25,185 nt of DNA from contig CAYNST010000044.1 of NCBI GenBank assembly GCA_964399955.1, positions 1 to 25,185 on the forward strand, read 5' to 3'. This document shows, piece by piece, positions 1-9,366 of the stretch (its first letter is position 1; the number at the start of each line of letters is the position of its first letter). This stretch comes from CAYNST01 sp964399955. Lineage in GTDB: Bacteria > Pseudomonadota > Gammaproteobacteria > Pseudomonadales > Cellvibrionaceae. The notes under the pieces were generated by a model. That model was given only the letters and a program-made list of their open reading frames with translations. It did not search any database and was not told the origin of the DNA. The translations under genes and the position numbers were made by a program.

Positions 1-51
1 TGCCGCTACGATAGTCTGATATGCAGCCACAAGGGGTAGCGTCAACAGACC

Positions 52-3000
52 CTAGTAATCGCGCTTCCAAAGTAATTCTGCACTGCCTCCGCCAAACTCG
101 CCCGATCCACCTTTCAGGGTCCAGCGGGGCGACAGCTCAACCTGTACGGAGCCCTGCCAGTCCGCCGGCGGTCGGCCTGTAGTGTTGCGAGCGCCGGTGG
201 TTGCCGAGCGCCCCACCTCCACGTACACCCGGTCATTCACGTGTTTACCCACCCCCAGGCTCAAGCCACCTTCGTCAGTGCCAATGTTCAGGCTGTCTAC
301 CCCCAAGATGTCGCGTGCACTGCCGACCGGGTCGAAGCCGCCGCCGCCACCGCCGCTGGCGAGAGATCGAATCTCGTTGGCCAGTTGCAGCGCCTGTATT
401 TCGGTCAGCGCCTGGATGGACCGGCCAAACAGCAGGCGCGATATGATTTCGTCCTCAGGCAGTGCCGGGACAGAGGACAGCTTGATTTGCGGGTCGTCCG
501 CAGTGCCGGACAACTCCAACCGGTACTCGTCGACCCCGTCGTTTCCGTCTCTGGACCTGTGAGTGCCGGGAATATTCAAGCCGATTACCTCATTGCTGAA
601 GCGCACCTGGCCGTTCTCAAGTACGAAGGTTTTGCCCAGAATATCCATCCGCCCACGGACTGTATTGAACTGGCCAATATACTCCGGCTCATCCAGGCTG
701 CCGCCCAGCCGGATCCGCCCGGTCAGTCCCGTGTCCAACCCGCGCCCGCGCAGGTACGCCTGATCGTCTGTTGAAATAACCAGGTCCAAACGAATCCTTG
801 GCATGGCGGATGCTTGCTCAGTGGCCTCCAATTCACTGCTGGCATCGATTTCGGTCACTTCAATTTCGGGTATCGAGGTGCGAATGGCGGAATCAAGATT
901 AACGTTGAGCGGCGATACCTCGATTTCTCCTCGCAGCCAAAGGTCCTCGAAGCTGCCGCGCAGACTCAGCTCTCCCTGCACCGCGCCCTGCACATCCGGG
1001 CGCTCGATCAGCTCGGCGTTGCGGGCGCTGAGTGTGAGGTTGACCGCGTCGTTCAGTATGCGCTGGGCCGCTCCCCAATTCACCTGTCCTGCGGCAGAGA
1101 CGGAGCCCCGGCCGGACGTTCTCAGATTGGCCTGCTCGACCGTAATCCGCTGGCCTTCCCCGGTGAGCACCAAGGCAATCTGGCGCAGGCTGGTGCCGGT
1201 CAGGGCGTTACTGTAATAACCTTCCAGCCAGCTTAGTTGGCCGTTGATCAGCGGTTGCTCCACTGTGCCGGCCAGTTCCAGATCGGTGGTCAACTGGCCA
1301 ACCAGTTGATGAATGTTGTCGGTCAGAAACAGCTGGCTGACAGCCAGGTCCAGATTGGCTTGAATGCGCGCCTGCAGGGGCAGCGGCTCGCCTTCGTTGA
1401 TGGCGTTAAGATAGGCCGCCAGGGGCAGCTGCAGGTTCATATTGCCGATAACCTCAGCAGACTGGCGAAAGGTCATGGCAACGTCCAGCAGATTGTCTCC
1501 GCTGGTAAATTGCGTCTCCCAACTGACGGGCACCGGCTGCTGGCTCTGCAGATTGTTCTGCAGGTCATCGGTGTAGGTGATGCTGCCATCCAGCCTTGGC
1601 ATGGCCAGTGAACCGGTCAGAGCAAGGTCCGCGCGGGCGTCACCGTCTATCATTGGCGCACCCAGTGCGGCCAGTGCTCGGGTGGGCAGTCGGTCAATGC
1701 GGGCGCGCAGGTCCATCTTCTGTAAGCTGTAGCTGCCTTCCAGCTCCAGCGCCCGCTCGTCAAACAAGTCAAAGGCCAGCCGCTCCACAACCAGCTCCAG
1801 CTCATCCAGCGGCCCCACCTGCACGCCGCCCTGCAGGGCTAGATCAAAGGGGATGGTCTCGTCCACCAGATCGTAGCGCCCGTCCACGTGCAGGTCGGCA
1901 ATGACCTCCGGTCTGGTCAGAGCGCCGCGCACACTGGCCTTGCCTTCGGCATCAAAGTGCAGCTCATCCGGCAGGCCCTCGCGGGTGTCTGCGGGCAGGA
2001 AGTTGAGCAGGGCCTCGGTCAGGCGCTGGAAGTCCAGCTGCACATCTGCGGTTTCATTTTCCAGGTCAACCGAACCCCGGGCATTCAGCCGTGCCTCTCC
2101 GGCGGCCAATTGCAAACGGCTGAATTGGGCGCGCTGTTTGTTGCCCTGTCCGCTGATATCTCCACTAAAAGCCTGCTGCTGAAACTCACCGTTGGCGCGT
2201 ACTTCCAGGGCCAGCTGTGGATCCTCCAGGGAGCCGGTCAGCACCGCCTTCGCGGCTGGGCTTTTCACCGCCAGCGTATCGGGCAAGGGCACGGCGAAGG
2301 CTTTCAGTAACGCAGTGTCAAAATTTTTCAGCTCCGCGCGCAGGTTGTTTTGGTCGCCGGTAAGATCCACTCGCCCGGAGGCGTCCAAATGAGTGTCCGC
2401 CAGTTGTGCGCGTAAATGAGCTATCTCGCCGCCCGATTTGTCGCCCCGCGCGGCAAGATCGGCACGGAACGTCTGCTGGTTGTACTGTCCGTTGGCCTGG
2501 GATTCTATCTGGATACGGGGGTTTTCAAATGCGCCGTGGATGACCGCGTGTGTGCGGGGGCTCTGCACGAACAGGCCTTCAGGCAAGGGAATGGGCCAAG
2601 GCTCCAGCAGCGCCGTGCTGAAGTTGTTGAGCGTGACCGTCAGACTGTTTTGATCACCAAAAAAATCCACTAGCCCCGCTGCAGTCAACTCTGTGTCGCC
2701 GCTGCGAAGGCGAGCTTTTTGTAATTGCAGCCGCTTGTTTTCAAGGTCACCGGCGATATCGGCATGCGTGGCCTGACCGGATACCACCATATTCAACACC
2801 AATTGAGCGCTGGCGGAGGGCCAGGTGTTTTCCTCCTGTGGCGACCAGTTGCCCTGCAGTGTGCCGCTGAGCGTACCGTTTTCAAATTCCGGCACCCAGT
2901 TCTGTACCAATATCAGTGGCAGAGACTGGAGGCGCGCTTCCAGCCAGAGATGCTCGGCAGAATAGGCGCCGCGCAGTACCTGTTTTGCGCCGTCTACATC

Positions 3001-3864
3001 CAGCGCCAGCTCAGGCACATCCAGTTTGCCGGTTGACGCATCATAGCTCAAGCCTCCCGCTGCACCCAGTTGGTGAGGCCCCAAGGGCAGAGCCAGAGAG
3101 TTTACCGCCAGGTTGATGCTTTGCCCGCTGCGCGCCACGGAAAGGGTGAAGGCTGCGTCCAGGGCCTGATCCTCGGGCAGGCGCAAAAGCCCGCCGACCC
3201 AGCCACCGGCCAGCTCGGCCAGCGTACCCCGGATCTGGACTTCATCGCGTGAGAGCACTCGGCTGTCCACATCCAGGCGCGTGCTGTCGTCGCCCAGCGC
3301 CTGCGCCAACAGATTGAATTGCAGGGGAAAGTCTTCACTGAACAGGCGCGCAGCGCCCTCGATGGTGAAGTGCGGGATGGCTGGGGCATCCGGGGTGGCC
3401 GGGTGCAGGGCAAATTCGCCCACCCGCAGTTGAGAGAGGATGACCTCCGGCAGGTTGGGCAGTCCACCGGGTTCGTCATTATCCGGCTCCGCCGGGTCTT
3501 TATTGCTTTCGCTGGCATACAGGTGCAGCCTGGCGGCGGTCAGGCGGTCTATCTGCACCGTCTTCTGCAATAGGGCGCGCGGGCGCCACATCAGCTGGAA
3601 ATTGGTGATGCGCAGCAAAGGCTTGCCGGCCCGGTCCACTGCCAGCTCGGCCACCCGCCAGCGCCCAAGCTTTGGACTGCGCAGCCCTTGCACCCGCACA
3701 TCCAGATCGGTCTTGTTGGCCTGCTCTACGCCTTTCTCGACCAGCCACATGCGGCCCGGCTCAGTGCCTATCATTACGCCTGTGGCGGTCACCAGCAGCA
3801 GCACTACCACGGCAAGGGTAATCAGGCTGTATGTCAGCACGCGCAGTGCAGTGCTTCGAGTCAT
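52..3864 (-). CDS. tamB: TamB, inner-membrane-anchored translocation and assembly module subunit
   Basis: AsmA-like TamB (DUF490) protein of about 1270 residues. It spans the periplasm and works with TamA in outer-membrane protein insertion and, in more recent work on the family, phospholipid transport. Seen: a single N-terminal membrane anchor after a basic start (residues about 8-32), a very long body of repeating beta-strand segments with few cysteines, and a C-terminal TamB domain with the characteristic LPEDEIISRLLFGRS stretch near residue 1140, a Gly-rich hinge and a last strand ending in WKRDY. The frame is open upstream to a TTG at 3918, but ATG at 3864 is preferred because it has AGGAAG about 10 bases upstream and leads directly into the anchor. 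It lies 154 bases downstream of the tamA stop on the same strand, so the two are probably one operon. E. coli TamB has 1259 residues. Confidence 0.95.
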   Translation of the reverse strand: MTRSTALRVLTYSLITLAVVVLLLVTATGVMIGTEPGRMWLVEKGVEQANKTDLDVRVQGLRSPKLGRWRVAELAVDRAGKPLLRITNFQLMWRPRALLQKTVQIDRLTAARLHLYASESNKDPAEPDNDEPGGLPNLPEVILSQLRVGEFALHPATPDAPAIPHFTIEGAARLFSEDFPLQFNLLAQALGDDSTRLDVDSRVLSRDEVQIRGTLAELAGGWVGGLLRLPEDQALDAAFTLSVARSGQSINLAVNSLALPLGPHQLGAAGGLSYDASTGKLDVPELALDVDGAKQVLRGAYSAEHLWLEARLQSLPLILVQNWVPEFENGTLSGTLQGNWSPQEENTWPSASAQLVLNMVVSGQATHADIAGDLENKRLQLQKARLRSGDTELTAAGLVDFFGDQNSLTVTLNNFSTALLEPWPIPLPEGLFVQSPRTHAVIHGAFENPRIQIESQANGQYNQQTFRADLAARGDKSGGEIAHLRAQLADTHLDASGRVDLTGDQNNLRAELKNFDTALLKAFAVPLPDTLAVKSPAAKAVLTGSLEDPQLALEVRANGEFQQQAFSGDISGQGNKQRAQFSRLQLAAGEARLNARGSVDLENETADVQLDFQRLTEALLNFLPADTREGLPDELHFDAEGKASVRGALTRPEVIADLHVDGRYDLVDETIPFDLALQGGVQVGPLDELELVVERLAFDLFDERALELEGSYSLQKMDLRARIDRLPTRALAALGAPMIDGDARADLALTGSLAMPRLDGSITYTDDLQNNLQSQQPVPVSWETQFTSGDNLLDVAMTFRQSAEVIGNMNLQLPLAAYLNAINEGEPLPLQARIQANLDLAVSQLFLTDNIHQLVGQLTTDLELAGTVEQPLINGQLSWLEGYYSNALTGTSLRQIALVLTGEGQRITVEQANLRTSGRGSVSAAGQVNWGAAQRILNDAVNLTLSARNAELIERPDVQGAVQGELSLRGSFEDLWLRGEIEVSPLNVNLDSAIRTSIPEIEVTEIDASSELEATEQASAMPRIRLDLVISTDDQAYLRGRGLDTGLTGRIRLGGSLDEPEYIGQFNTVRGRMDILGKTFVLENGQVRFSNEVIGLNIPGTHRSRDGNDGVDEYRLELSGTADDPQIKLSSVPALPEDEIISRLLFGRSIQALTEIQALQLANEIRSLASGGGGGGFDPVGSARDILGVDSLNIGTDEGGLSLGVGKHVNDRVYVEVGRSATTGARNTTGRPPADWQGSVQVELSPRWTLKGGSGEFGGGSAELLWKRDY

Positions 3865-4018
3865 GCGTCTTGGCTTCCTGTTATATGAACTACCTCTGCC
3901 GGCGGGACGGGCCGGCAACCGCTGTGGCAGCTACAGGACCGGGGACCAGAGCCAGCCATTGCCGTTTATTAGGCGGCGGTGTCCGGACTTGGTTCACCGC
4001 CGCGCAAGGCTTCTCCAG

Positions 4019-5827
4019 CTAGAACGCCTGCCCAATGCTGATGTACAGTTGTACGGAGCTGTCAATGCGGTTGCCGTCACTGTAGGTACGTCGAGTCATG
4101 GGTGTTGCGATGTCAAAACGAATGGGGGCGAAGGACGTAAAGTAACGCACCCCCACACCCGCGCCCCATAGAAAATCCTGACCAAAAGGCGGCAGGCGGT
4201 CCGAGTAGGCGTAGCCGCCATCGGTAAACAGTACCACCCCCCAGCTCTCCGCCACCCGCAGGCGCAGCTCCAAGCCCGCTTCGCCAAATGACAGGCCGCC
4301 CTCAGGGACCCGCTCAATGTCGCCGGTATCCGAGTCTTGATGCTCGACGATGGTTCCGAGGGTCTGGTAGTTATAGCCCCGTACCGAGCCGCCGCCGCCT
4401 ACATAGTAGCGGTGATGAAAAGGCACCCTGCCCATGCCCACGCCGCTGATGGTGCCGGCGGCTGCGCGCAGGGCCAGGGTGGGGCTCCAGCGCGATTGGG
4501 TGGCACTGAAGTAGGCAGACCCGGTGACGGAGGTCTTGACGAACTGAGTGTCGGTTTCCTGCAAATCAATAAACGGCTGTGTTAACACACTGGCCGACCA
4601 GCCCCGGGTGGGGTTCAGCAGGCTGTCGGTGCGGTTGTGTTGCACATTGATGGGAAAAGACAGCAGGCTGAAACTTTGGCGCTCTCCAAACCGTTCTACG
4701 GTCGGAAACTCCACCACCGTGCCAATACTGCCCGCCCAGCGATTCTCCAGTGCTCTCTCCAGGGTAACGCCAAATTCACTGCCTTGAGTGGCAAAGGCAT
4801 CGGGCGTGGCGCGGGTAACGTTGGCGTGAAACACCAGGTCTACACCGGTGCGCACAAAATGCGGCAGCGTCAGTTGCGCGGAGCCGCGTTCTTCCACCTC
4901 GCCCCACTTGGTCACGTTCAAGTCCAGAATTTGACCGCGACCAAACAGGTTGCGGTGCTGCCAGCCGAGCGATATACCCTCACCCAAATCGCCATCCCAA
5001 CCGACGCCCGCCTGCACGGTGCGGTGATTGCGTTCGGACAGCTCAAAGGTTACTGCCACCACATCGTCCACCGGTTGGGAAATTTTAACCTCTGCGCGTC
5101 CAATCAGATTGGTTTGCAGCAAGCGGAGGCGGGTACGCTCTATCTCTGTACGACTGAAACACTGGCCCTCTTCAATAGTGAAGTGCCGGCGCATGTAGCC
5201 AGGTTTTACCGAGGTCAAGCCGGTGATTTCCGAGGGGCCAAAAACCGCCGCCGGGCTGGGCGCCAAGCGGAATCGCAAGTAGGCTTTGGCCGTGGAATGG
5301 TCCACCTGAGCGGTGTAAGTCAGGTTGATATTGAACAGGCAGTAGTTCGACTGAACGTGCTCGCGCAGCGCACTCTGGGTCGCCAATACCTCGGCTGCGC
5401 GCATCGGCCGGCCCTGGCGGGACGGTAAGCGGTTGAGTGCCGGGCCTTCGACGCCCTCTGGAAAGTCCAACTCGATTGCAGCAATGGTGTAGCTGGGGCC
5501 GGGGTCGACCAAGTAAACCAAGTCGCCTTCCTCGCCCTGCACGCGGATGCTTGACGCGTAATGGCCGCGCGCTTCAAGCAATTTGGTGAGAATTCGGCGA
5601 TCAAACTGCACCACGCGAGAGCGCTGCTCAATCAGTTGAAACTCGTCACTCTGGCCGCGCTGGGTGCTCAGGTCTTCGGTGAGGGATTCCGCCAGTTTAT
5701 TGCGGTTGGCCACCTCCACTTTGAATGGGAAGGCTTCCTTACCGAATAATCTGTCCAGCAGCGCATGGCTGGGGGATGCGGACAGGCACAGGGCCAGACA
5801 GGCAAAAAGATAGATCAATCGTTTCAT
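4019..5827 (-). CDS. tamA: TamA, outer-membrane Omp85-family assembly protein
   Basis: Outer-membrane beta-barrel partner of TamB (602 residues; E. coli TamA 577). Seen: a signal peptide of about 22 residues ending in SPSHA, three POTRA-like periplasmic segments in the first ~250 residues, and a bacterial surface antigen (D15/Omp85) barrel with the diagnostic VRGY motif near residue 480 in GGGGSVRGYNYQTLG. The C-terminal residue is Phe (IGQAF), as expected for recognition by the BAM complex. The ATG start has no convincing Shine-Dalgarno sequence, but it places the signal peptide correctly. tamB follows on the same strand. Family assignment rests on domain order and synteny. Confidence 0.95.
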   Translation of the reverse strand: MKRLIYLFACLALCLSASPSHALLDRLFGKEAFPFKVEVANRNKLAESLTEDLSTQRGQSDEFQLIEQRSRVVQFDRRILTKLLEARGHYASSIRVQGEEGDLVYLVDPGPSYTIAAIELDFPEGVEGPALNRLPSRQGRPMRAAEVLATQSALREHVQSNYCLFNINLTYTAQVDHSTAKAYLRFRLAPSPAAVFGPSEITGLTSVKPGYMRRHFTIEEGQCFSRTEIERTRLRLLQTNLIGRAEVKISQPVDDVVAVTFELSERNHRTVQAGVGWDGDLGEGISLGWQHRNLFGRGQILDLNVTKWGEVEERGSAQLTLPHFVRTGVDLVFHANVTRATPDAFATQGSEFGVTLERALENRWAGSIGTVVEFPTVERFGERQSFSLLSFPINVQHNRTDSLLNPTRGWSASVLTQPFIDLQETDTQFVKTSVTGSAYFSATQSRWSPTLALRAAAGTISGVGMGRVPFHHRYYVGGGGSVRGYNYQTLGTIVEHQDSDTGDIERVPEGGLSFGEAGLELRLRVAESWGVVLFTDGGYAYSDRLPPFGQDFLWGAGVGVRYFTSFAPIRFDIATPMTRRTYSDGNRIDSSVQLYISIGQAF

Positions 5828-5941
5828 AGCGTGGGAGGGTGCAACTGCTCGTTGTGAAAATGGCCCCGTACGGATGACACAGTATACGGAGCTAACGAGC
5901 AGAAAACGCTATGGATATATGCAAATGGAGCGGGACTGTCC

Positions 5942-6232
5942 TCAGCGTGCGCTTTGAAGTTGCTTCAGTCGGGCAAATATGCGTTGCTCCAGTTGCTGAG
6001 AAAAATTTTCAATCGCGCGGTCGACATACGTTTCTATGTTCATACTCTCCTGGCCGCCGGCCGGTCTTGCGCCTGCGCTCAACGCCCAGTTGCTGTTGGT
6101 ACCGCCTTCAGCGATAGCCACTGCCAGGAGCGTTGGAGAGTGAGCCAACTGGGACAAGGGGGCACCAACCTCGCTTGCCTTGGCGCCGGTAGACGCCAAC
6201 AGGGCGAGCAGTAAAACAACGTACTTTTTCAT
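5942..6232 (-). CDS. Small secreted protein of unknown function (96 aa)
   Basis: I do not recognise this family. The product starts with MKKYVVLLLALLASTGAKA, a clear Sec signal peptide, followed by a short mature region of about 75 residues. That region has a Gly/Ala-rich middle and a charged, probably helical C-terminus rich in Gln, Arg and Glu. The ATG at 6232 is chosen over an upstream in-frame start at 6349 because AGAAGGAAG lies immediately upstream and the signal peptide begins exactly there. It is on the same strand as tamA, 114 bases upstream, so co-transcription is possible but unproven. A strong hairpin lies in its leader (6260-6299). It is divergent from polA. Confidence 0.75.
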   Translation of the reverse strand: MKKYVVLLLALLASTGAKASEVGAPLSQLAHSPTLLAVAIAEGGTNSNWALSAGARPAGGQESMNIETYVDRAIENFSQQLEQRIFARLKQLQSAR

Positions 6233-6259
6233 GTGAGATCTTCCTTCTGAATGGTTGAT

Positions 6260-6299
6260 ACCGAAGCTCAAATCGGGTTGCCTGAGCTTCGCGTCGGTA
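6260..6299 (-). promoter_or_regulatory. Leader hairpin upstream of the small secreted gene
   Basis: GAAGCTCA (6263-6270) and TGAGCTTC (6283-6290) form a perfect 8-bp inverted repeat with a 12-base loop. An outer TACCG/CGGTA pair extends the stem across a 4-base bulge. It ends about 28 bases upstream of the ATG at 6232, so it is probably in the transcribed leader. There is no T-run, so it is not an intrinsic terminator. Confidence 0.45.
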
Positions 6300-6448
6300 A
6301 TTTTGTTACCTGACGTTACAAATAGTAACAAGCATTGAAAAATACGCAAGCGGTTTGTGGAACTTTTTTGAAGTAGGGCAGGATGTCACTGTTTTTCAAG
6401 CCTTTTTGTCATTGGCGCCTGCGCTGCGGTCGGTAACAAAAGTGTTAC
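6296..6448. promoter_or_regulatory. Clustered GTTAC/GTAAC half-sites, possible operator
   Basis: GTTAC occurs at 6305-6309 and 6315-6319 and GTAAC at 6325-6329, spaced exactly 10 bases apart, about one helical turn. A second pair lies at 6433-6437 (GTAAC) and 6444-6448 (GTTAC). TTTTGTTACC (6301-6310) recurs as its exact reverse complement GGTAACAAAA (6432-6441). No known regulator is assigned. Confidence 0.3.
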
Positions 6449-6582
6449 TTCGTTTGCTTTCGTCTACGCCATTTTTGATGGCTACTCGAAATAAAGACAT
6501 TGCGCGACCGGCCCGCTGGTCGGCAACACGCGCGTGGGCAAATGCGTTATCCTGCGCATTTGGCCAACTTGTTCCCATAACT

Positions 6583-9309
6583 ATGTCAACGCCCACTCCC
6601 CCTCTGGTTCTGGTAGACGGCTCGTCCTACCTTTACCGCGCGTTCCACGCACTGCCTCCGCTCACCAACAGCAAGGGTCTGCCCACTGGCGCCGTCAAGG
6701 GCGTTATCAGCATGTTGAGACGGCTGCAGAAGGATTACCCGCATAGCCCCATCGCCGTTATTTTTGATGCCAAGGGCAAAACCTTCCGCGACGAACTGTT
6801 CAGTGCCTACAAGGCTCAGCGCCCGCCCATGCCCGACGATCTTCGGCTGCAGGTGGAGCCCATTCACAACATCATCCGCGCCATGGGCATACCTTTGATC
6901 ATGGTTGACGGGGTTGAAGCCGACGATGTGATCGGCACCCTGGCCAAAGACGCTACCGCCCGTCAAAGGGAAGTGGTGGTGTCCACCGGCGACAAGGATC
7001 TTGCGCAGCTGGTGAGTGCTCACGTGACCCTGGTTAACACCATGAGCAATGTCTGCCTGGACCTGGCGGGTATTGCGGAAAAATACGGCTTTCCGCCCGA
7101 GCAGGTGGTGGATTATCTGGCACTGATGGGCGACAAGGTTGACAACATCCCCGGCGTGCCGGGGGTGGGCGAAAAGACGGCCCTGGCGTTAGTGCAGCAG
7201 CTGGGCGGCCTGGACGCCATCTATGCGGACCTGGATCGGGTGGCGGGCCTGACGCTGCGCGGCGCCAAGTCGCTGGCCAAGAAATTGGCGGAACACAAGG
7301 AGCAGGCCTATCTGTCTCACCGGCTGGCAACCATCAAAACCGATGTGGAATTGCCTTTGGGTTTACAGGAGCTGGTGCCTGGCCCGGTGGATCAAGCCGC
7401 CTTGTTGGCGCTCTATGAGCAACTGGAATTCAAGGGTTGGGCAGAGGAGGCGGCCGTGCAGCAGCCGCAAGCGGCGCAGAGCCCGCCCGAGGAGCCTCTC
7501 CCGGCCGGCGAATACGAAACCGTGCTCACCGAGGAGCGGCTGCGGTACTGGTTGCAAAAGCTCGCGGCCGCAGAGATGTTTGCCTTTGATACCGAGACCA
7601 CATCCCTGGACTATATGCAGGCGCGGGTGGTTGGGGTTTCCTTTGCGGTAGAACCCGGTACTGCCGCCTATGTGCCCTTTGGCCATGACTATGTGGGAGC
7701 ACCTGATCAGCTTTCCGAGGCGCAGGTGCTGGGGGCACTCAAGGCGCTGCTGGAGGATCCGGAGCGCAAAAAGGTGGGGCAGAATCTAAAATACGACGCC
7801 CACGTGCTGGCCAACCACGGCATTTCCCTGCGCGGCATTGCTTTTGATGTAATGCTGGAGTCCTACGTGCTCAACTCCCTGGGGCGGCACGATATGGACA
7901 CCCTGGCGCAGGCGCATCTGGGGCATCAGACCGTCACCTTCGAGGCGGTGGCCGGCAAGGGCGCCAAGCAGCTGACCTTCAATCAAATTGATTTGGAACT
8001 GGCCGCCCCCTACGCCGCCGAGGACGCCGACATTACTTTGCGGTTGCACCAAACCCTCTGGCCCCGGCTGCAGCAGGAGCCTTCACTGATGCAACTGTTC
8101 AACGAGGTTGAGCTGCCGCTGGTGCCGGTGCTGGCACAGATTGAACACACCGGCACGCTGCTGGACGCCAAGCTCTTGGGCCAGCAGAGTCTGGAACTGG
8201 GAGACAAGCTGCAATTTCTGGAGCAGGAGGCCTACCGTCTGGCCGGTCGGGAGTTCAACCTCTCGTCCCCCAAGCAGTTGGGATGCATTCTTTTTGAGGA
8301 GCAGAAAATTCCGGTGGTGAAAAAAACCGCCACCGGCGCCCCTTCCACCGCAGAAGATGTGCTGCAGGAGCTGGCTTTGGATTATCCATTGCCCAAGGTG
8401 CTGCTGGAGTACCGCGGGCTTGCCAAGCTCAAGTCCACCTACACCGACAAGCTGCCGCAGATGATCAACCCGCGTACGGGTCGGGTTCATACCTCCTACC
8501 ACCAGGCGGTAACGGCCACCGGGCGGCTGTCCTCGGCGGACCCCAACCTGCAGAACATCCCGATCCGCACCGAAGAGGGGCGCCGCATTCGTCAGGCGTT
8601 TGTTGCGCCGGCAGGTTACCAGATACTGGCGGCGGATTACTCGCAGATTGAGCTGCGCATCATGGCGCATTTGTCTGGCGACAAGAGCCTGCTGCGAGCA
8701 TTCAGCGAGGGGCTGGACGTTCACAAGGCCACCGCAGCCGAGGTTTTTGCTGTGGCGCTTGAGGAGGTCAGCAACGAGCAGCGCCGCAGCGCCAAGGCCA
8801 TCAACTTTGGCTTGATCTACGGCATGTCCGCCTTTGGGCTTGCACGCCAGCTGCGCATCGGCCGGCAGGACGCTCAGCGCTACATAGACCTGTATTTTGA
8901 ACGCTATCCCGGCGTGAAAGCCTATATGGACAATACCCGGGCCGCAGCCAGCGAGCAGGGTTACGTCGAGACTCTGGGTGGCCGGCGCCTTTACCTGCCA
9001 GAGATCAATGCCCGCAACGGTATGCGCCGTCAGGCAGCAGAGCGCACCGCCATCAATGCGCCCATGCAGGGCACGGCAGCGGACATCATCAAAAAGGCCA
9101 TGATTGATGTGCATGCGTGGCTGGCGCAGGGTGAGGTGGACGCACGCATGATCATGCAGGTGCACGACGAGCTGGTTTTTGAGGTGAGGGAGGCAGACCT
9201 GCCCGTGGCCCGCACGCGCATCGTCGAGCTGATGAGCCGGGCGTTTGAGCTGAATGTGCCCTTACTGGTGGAAGTCGGCGAGGGGGGCAATTGGGATGAA
9301 GCTCATTGA
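6583..9309 (+). CDS. polA: DNA polymerase I
   Basis: Repair and Okazaki-fragment-processing polymerase, 908 residues (E. coli 928). Domain order: N-terminal 5'-3' FEN-type exonuclease (residues ~1-290, starting LVLVDGSSYLYRAFHALPP), a 3'-5' proofreading exonuclease and a family A polymerase domain. The proofreading site looks intact: DTE at 336-338, NLKYD for motif II and YAAEDAD for motif III. Polymerase motif A is DYSQIELR from Asp685, motif B is RRSAKAINFGLIYG and motif C is HDE at 861-863. The ATG at 6583 fits family length and the conserved N-terminus. It has no obvious Shine-Dalgarno. The frame is open upstream to 6355, but that translation is not polymerase-like. The small RNA unit immediately downstream begins 27 bases after the stop. 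Confidence 0.97.
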   Translation: MSTPTPPLVLVDGSSYLYRAFHALPPLTNSKGLPTGAVKGVISMLRRLQKDYPHSPIAVIFDAKGKTFRDELFSAYKAQRPPMPDDLRLQVEPIHNIIRAMGIPLIMVDGVEADDVIGTLAKDATARQREVVVSTGDKDLAQLVSAHVTLVNTMSNVCLDLAGIAEKYGFPPEQVVDYLALMGDKVDNIPGVPGVGEKTALALVQQLGGLDAIYADLDRVAGLTLRGAKSLAKKLAEHKEQAYLSHRLATIKTDVELPLGLQELVPGPVDQAALLALYEQLEFKGWAEEAAVQQPQAAQSPPEEPLPAGEYETVLTEERLRYWLQKLAAAEMFAFDTETTSLDYMQARVVGVSFAVEPGTAAYVPFGHDYVGAPDQLSEAQVLGALKALLEDPERKKVGQNLKYDAHVLANHGISLRGIAFDVMLESYVLNSLGRHDMDTLAQAHLGHQTVTFEAVAGKGAKQLTFNQIDLELAAPYAAEDADITLRLHQTLWPRLQQEPSLMQLFNEVELPLVPVLAQIEHTGTLLDAKLLGQQSLELGDKLQFLEQEAYRLAGREFNLSSPKQLGCILFEEQKIPVVKKTATGAPSTAEDVLQELALDYPLPKVLLEYRGLAKLKSTYTDKLPQMINPRTGRVHTSYHQAVTATGRLSSADPNLQNIPIRTEEGRRIRQAFVAPAGYQILAADYSQIELRIMAHLSGDKSLLRAFSEGLDVHKATAAEVFAVALEEVSNEQRRSAKAINFGLIYGMSAFGLARQLRIGRQDAQRYIDLYFERYPGVKAYMDNTRAAASEQGYVETLGGRRLYLPEINARNGMRRQAAERTAINAPMQGTAADIIKKAMIDVHAWLAQGEVDARMIMQVHDELVFEVREADLPVARTRIVELMSRAFELNVPLLVEVGEGGNWDEAH

Positions 9310-9335
9310 TTATGCAAACTGTGAAAATATTTTGC

Positions 9336-9362
9336 GAACTTTCCCAAAATCGCTGGGTCTGA
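9336..9362 (+). promoter_or_regulatory. Sigma-E/AlgU-type promoter 1
   Basis: GAACTT (9336-9341), a 16-base spacer and TCTGA (9358-9362) match the extracytoplasmic-function sigma-E (RpoE)/AlgU consensus exactly. The distal spacer also resembles the E. coli rpoH P3 promoter (an AAAATC stretch and GG before TCTGA). The predicted start of transcription is around 9367-9369. Confidence 0.7.
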
Positions 9363-9366
9363 ATAA

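Larger units (their letters stand above)
6233..6582. other. Divergent intergenic region between the small secreted gene and polA
   Basis: 350 bases with no convincing gene. The polA frame is open through much of it, but the translation (6355-6582) has no resemblance to a DNA polymerase N-terminus. It contains a leader hairpin (6260-6299) and a cluster of GTTAC/GTAAC half-sites (6296-6448). I could not assign a convincing -35/-10 pair for polA. Confidence 0.6.

Noticed and set aside
1..51. A terminator after tamB at the left edge
   Set aside because: Too little sequence; no hairpin with a T-run is visible.
6359..6390. A third GAACTT that could be a sigma-E-type -35
   Set aside because: No TCTRA-like -10 lies at 15-18 bases, so it fails the test the two downstream promoters pass.
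6355..6582. A 76-codon N-terminal extension of polA
   Set aside because: It is not conserved in the family and overlaps operator-like repeats; MSTPTPPLVLVDGSSY is the normal N-terminus.
8083..9165. A 360-codon minus-strand frame opposite polA
   Set aside because: It shadows the polymerase domain, with no domain or ribosome-binding site of its own.
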